Below, piece by piece: positions 5,632-7,519 of a stretch of DNA of 7,519 nucleotides (the stretch's first letter is position 1; the number at the start of each line of letters is the position of its first letter). The position numbers and the translations under genes were made by a program. Under the pieces are notes generated by a model. It saw only the letters and a list, made by a program, of their open reading frames with translations, was not told the origin of the DNA and did no database searches. This DNA comes from Frankiaceae bacterium. Its GTDB lineage: Bacteria > Actinomycetota > Actinomycetes > JAFAQI01. The stretch is from the NCBI GenBank assembly GCA_030840545.1, contig JAVEEH010000158.1, positions 1-7,519 of the forward strand, read 5' to 3'.

Positions 5632-6471
5632 TTACGACGCGGGCTTGCCGTCTCCTGCCCCCGGGACCGGGAGTTCACCCGCGCCGGCACTGACCAGGAG
5701 GCTGTCCAGCGCCTCGAACAGCGCCGGGTTGGCGGCCAGCGTCGTCCAGCGGCCCGGTGGCCGCCCGGCCAGGCCACCGAAGCCGGCTCCGGCCTCACTG
5801 GCGATGAGTCCGCCCGCTGACCAGTCCCACGGCTGCATGCCGGCTTCGAAGTAGGCGTCCACCTGACCGGACGCGACCGCACACAGGTCGAGGGCGGCTG
5901 AGCCGAAGCGGCGGATGTCGCGGATACGCGGCAGGACCGTCGCAAGGACCCGCGCCTGCGCCGCGCGCAGCGTTGCGGCATAGCCGAAGCCGGTCGCGGC
6001 GAGGGCGAGCGCGAGGTCGGGTTGGGTCGAGCAGTGGATCTGTTCTCCGTCGCGCGTGGCCCCGCCGCCGAGAGTCGCGGCGTAGACGATGTCGCGGCCC
6101 ACGTCATAGACGACGCCGGCGACGACCACGTCCTCCACCCGTGCAGCGATCGACACGGCGAACTGCGGGATGCCGTAGAGGTAGTTGACCGTGCCGTCCA
6201 GCGGGTCGACGACCCACGTCACCGGACCGCCGACGCGACGCCCACTCTCCTCGGCCAGGACACCGTCGCGGGGACGGCGCTCGGCCAATGCGTCGAGGAT
6301 CAGGCGCTCGGCGGCACGGTCCATGTCGGTGACGGCGTCGGTCGGCGTCGACTTGGAACCGGCACGAAGGTCCGCCGGGCGATGCCGGAGCAGTGCTCCG
6401 GCCGCGCGGGCGAGATCGGTGGCGACCTCGAGCAGGTCGCCTTGATCGGTGGGGTCGGGTCCTGACGTCAC
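5632..6471 (-). CDS. Inositol monophosphatase family protein (SuhB-like)
   Basis: This is a 279-residue Mg2+-dependent phosphatase of the inositol monophosphatase family. The metal-site motifs are in order: Glu74-Glu75 in LAEESG, Asp89 and Asp92 in WVVDPLDGTVNYLYG, and Asp216 in PWDWSAGGLIASEAGA. RRFGSAALDLCAVASGQVDA upstream of the last motif matches actinobacterial SuhB/ImpA-like enzymes. Likely substrates are myo-inositol 1-phosphate (for phosphatidylinositol or mycothiol precursors) or another sugar or histidinol phosphate; the motifs shared by the family do not decide between them. The start GTG at 6471 follows GAGGA by 7 nt. That ribosome site lies in the loop of a perfect 7-bp inverted repeat (see 6471-6490). 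The C-terminal 15 or so residues are Gly/Pro-rich and probably disordered. The gene is followed 43 nt later by the transglycosylase and is divergent from the aminotransferase. An in-frame open stretch continues upstream to 7491, but it is antisense to the aminotransferase and is not part of the gene. Confidence 0.94.
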   Translation of the reverse strand: MTSGPDPTDQGDLLEVATDLARAAGALLRHRPADLRAGSKSTPTDAVTDMDRAAERLILDALAERRPRDGVLAEESGRRVGGPVTWVVDPLDGTVNYLYGIPQFAVSIAARVEDVVVAGVVYDVGRDIVYAATLGGGATRDGEQIHCSTQPDLALALAATGFGYAATLRAAQARVLATVLPRIRDIRRFGSAALDLCAVASGQVDAYFEAGMQPWDWSAGGLIASEAGAGFGGLAGRPPGRWTTLAANPALFEALDSLLVSAGAGELPVPGAGDGKPAS

Positions 6472-6490
6472 CTGAGCATCCTCGCTCAGG
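6471..6490 (-). promoter_or_regulatory. Inverted repeat with Shine-Dalgarno in the loop at the phosphatase start
   Basis: Arms CCTGAGC and GCTCAGG are perfect 7-bp complements separated by 6 nt. Read on the - strand, the loop is GAGGAT, which contains the ribosome site, and the last base of the second arm is the G of the GTG start. The element could be an RNA hairpin that displays the ribosome site, a DNA operator, or both. The repeat is seen directly; its function is inference. Confidence 0.55.
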
Positions 6491-6502
6491 GTGCGGTGCG
6501 GC

Positions 6503-6517
6503 CCGCATACGATGCGG
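6503..6517. promoter_or_regulatory. Perfect palindrome over the aminotransferase -10 box, possible operator
   Basis: CCGCAT and ATGCGG are perfect 6-bp inverted arms around ACG. The palindrome covers the proposed -10 box TACGAT (6508-6513) and ends 2 nt before the GTG start at 6520. A repressor bound here would block the + strand promoter. It lies only 12 nt from the other inverted repeat in the same gap. Confidence 0.45.
6508..6513 (+). promoter_or_regulatory. -10-like box for a probable leaderless transcript
   Basis: TACGAT fits the actinobacterial TANNNT consensus. It ends 6 nt before GTG 6520, the spacing expected when transcription starts at the start codon. No Shine-Dalgarno sequence precedes that GTG, which fits a leaderless mRNA. 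No good -35 box is seen at 17-18 nt. Confidence 0.45.
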
Positions 6518-6519
6518 CC

Positions 6520-7519
6520 GTGGCGTTGCCCCGCTCGGCCTTGCTCGATCGCATCCGCGATGCTGTCATCGGCGATGACACGCTCATGGAGGGTCCCTAC
6601 GGGCTGCGCCGGGTGACCTACGCCGACTACACCGCGAGCGGTCGTGCGTTGACGTTCGTCGAAGACTTCATCCGGGCCGAGGTGCTGCCGCGTTACGCCA
6701 ACACCCACACCGAGGCCAGCGGCACCGGTCTGCAGACGACGCGGCTGCGGGAGGACTCCCGGCGCATCATCCGGGACGCGCTCGGCGGAGATGACCGGAC
6801 CCTGGTCATCTTCACGGGTTCGGGCACGACGGGGGCGGTCGACAAGCTGGTGCACATCCTGGGCCTGCGCGTGCCCGATCAGCTCGAGGACCGCTATGGC
6901 TGGGCCGCCGCGATCCCGGACTCGGAGCGGCCGGTCGTGTTCGTGGGGCCGTTCGAGCACCACTCCAACGAGCTGCCGTGGCGCGAGTCGATCGCGGACG
7001 TCGTCGAGATCCCCGAGGATGCGGACGGACATCTCGACCTGCACGCCTTGGAGAGCCGGCTTCGGGAGTTTGCCGGCCGGCCACTGCGGATCGGATCGTT
7101 CTCGGCCGCGTCGAACGTCACCGGCATCGTCACCGACACTGTGCGGGTCGCGCAGCTGCTGCACGCGCACGGCGCCTTGTCGTTCTGGGACTTCGCTGCG
7201 GCCGCGCCGTACGTGGACATCTCCATGTGTCCCGACGAACCCGGGTCGCACAAGGACGCCGTCTTCCTGTCGCCGCACAAGATGATCGGCGGGCCGGGGA
7301 CTCCGGGGATTCTCGCCATCCGGCCAGAGCTCGTGACCAACCGCGTGCCGACGGTGCCGGGCGGCGGCACGGTCGTGTATGTCAACCCGGAAGAGCACGT
7401 CTATCTCGACGACCCGGTCAGCCGCGAGGAAGGTGGCACGCCCGACATCGTGGGATCGATCCGGGCGGGGCTCGTGTTCCAGCTCAAGCAAGCCGTCGGC
7501 GTGCCGCTCATCCGCACGG
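6520..7519 (+). CDS. Class V PLP-dependent aminotransferase / cysteine desulfurase-like (3'-truncated)
   Basis: The frame is open from GTG 6520 to the window end, giving 333 residues of a fold-type I PLP enzyme; the stop lies outside. Class V motifs are in order: NTHTEASGTG (from Asn61), FTGSGTTGAVDKL near residue 100 for the cofactor phosphate, FEHHSNELPWRES with His147-His148 for stacking on the PLP ring, DFAAAAPYV with Asp224 for the pyridine nitrogen, and SPHKMIGGPGTPGIL with Lys254 as the Schiff-base lysine. The C-terminal part that would show a desulfurase cysteine is missing, so cysteine desulfurase, selenocysteine lyase and other class V activities cannot be separated. GTG 6520 is preferred because a -10-like box precedes it at leaderless spacing. 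GTG 6496 and ATG 6586 are alternatives; the latter would still keep the conserved core. The gene is divergent from the phosphatase, 48 nt away. Confidence 0.92.
   Translation, partial: MALPRSALLDRIRDAVIGDDTLMEGPYGLRRVTYADYTASGRALTFVEDFIRAEVLPRYANTHTEASGTGLQTTRLREDSRRIIRDALGGDDRTLVIFTGSGTTGAVDKLVHILGLRVPDQLEDRYGWAAAIPDSERPVVFVGPFEHHSNELPWRESIADVVEIPEDADGHLDLHALESRLREFAGRPLRIGSFSAASNVTGIVTDTVRVAQLLHAHGALSFWDFAAAAPYVDISMCPDEPGSHKDAVFLSPHKMIGGPGTPGILAIRPELVTNRVPTVPGGGTVVYVNPEEHVYLDDPVSREEGGTPDIVGSIRAGLVFQLKQAVGVPLIRT

Noticed and set aside
4443..6107. A 554-codon - strand open frame extending the transglycosylase upstream through the phosphatase gene.
   Set aside because: Residues before about GTG 5588 are Arg/Ser/Pro-rich shadow translation of the phosphatase gene. 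A signal peptide and ribosome site mark the start at 5588.
5632..7491. A 619-codon - strand open frame that would fuse about 340 residues to the N-terminus of the phosphatase.
   Set aside because: The upstream part is antisense to the PLP enzyme, is low-complexity and Arg/Asp/His-rich, and has no recognisable domain. The phosphatase family length is matched by the GTG start at 6471 with a good ribosome site.
6520..7519. Naming the PLP enzyme sufS, iscS or csd.
   Set aside because: The C-terminal region with the active-site cysteine is outside the window and no SUF or ISC genes are nearby.
1..7519. A search by eye for CRISPR repeats, tRNA genes, transposases, attachment sites, phage genes or defence and toxin-antitoxin modules.
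   Set aside because: None was seen. The content is ordinary chromosomal metabolism and cell-wall genes with uniform base composition.

Overview
The window looks like chromosome from a high-GC actinobacterium. GC is very high with strong G/C preference at third codon positions, GTG and TTG starts are used, junctions are tight or overlapping, and the gene families (FadE-type acyl-CoA dehydrogenase pair, SuhB-like phosphatase, secreted MltB-type lytic transglycosylase) are typical of Actinomycetota. Nothing in the sequence fixes the genus. No tRNA, rRNA, CRISPR array, insertion sequence or phage gene is visible, and there is no gene-free stretch longer than about 60 bases.

Layout. (1) Positions 2-2526, + strand: a compact cluster that reads as one operon. 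It holds the 3' part of a large-subunit acyl-CoA dehydrogenase, a second shorter acyl-CoA dehydrogenase, an Ohr-type organic hydroperoxide reductase joined by an ATGA overlap, and a two-helix membrane protein that probably starts at a TTG inside the end of ohr. (2) Positions 2534-2881, - strand: a small coiled-coil protein of unknown function, convergent with the operon and divergent from the next gene. (3) Positions 2933-4435, + strand: an NAD(P)+-dependent aldehyde dehydrogenase with all catalytic residues. (4) Positions 6471-4443, - strand: an inositol-monophosphatase-family enzyme followed 43 nt later by a secreted lytic transglycosylase. (5) Positions 6520-7519, + strand: a class V PLP-dependent aminotransferase/cysteine desulfurase-like gene that runs off the window and has a -10-like box at leaderless spacing.

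How they may work together. The acyl-CoA dehydrogenase pair resembles the mycobacterial heterotetrameric FadE pairs that oxidise steroid side-chain or other bulky acyl-CoAs. Ohr in the same transcript would remove organic peroxides, and the nearby aldehyde dehydrogenase would oxidise aldehydes to acids. Together this suggests lipid or sterol-like catabolism with its own peroxide defence, but the substrate is inference. The phosphatase/transglycosylase pair and the aminotransferase are probably separate units.

I do not see an obviously new multi-gene system. The most interesting signals are regulatory and architectural: two inverted repeats packed into the 48-nt divergent gap at 6472-6519 (one showing a Shine-Dalgarno sequence in its loop, one covering a -10 box), hairpins spanning both convergent stop-codon junctions, an unexpected glutamate at the catalytic position of the small acyl-CoA dehydrogenase subunit, and a transglycosylase with a long N-terminal region resembling the extracytoplasmic domain of MacB/FtsX-type permeases.
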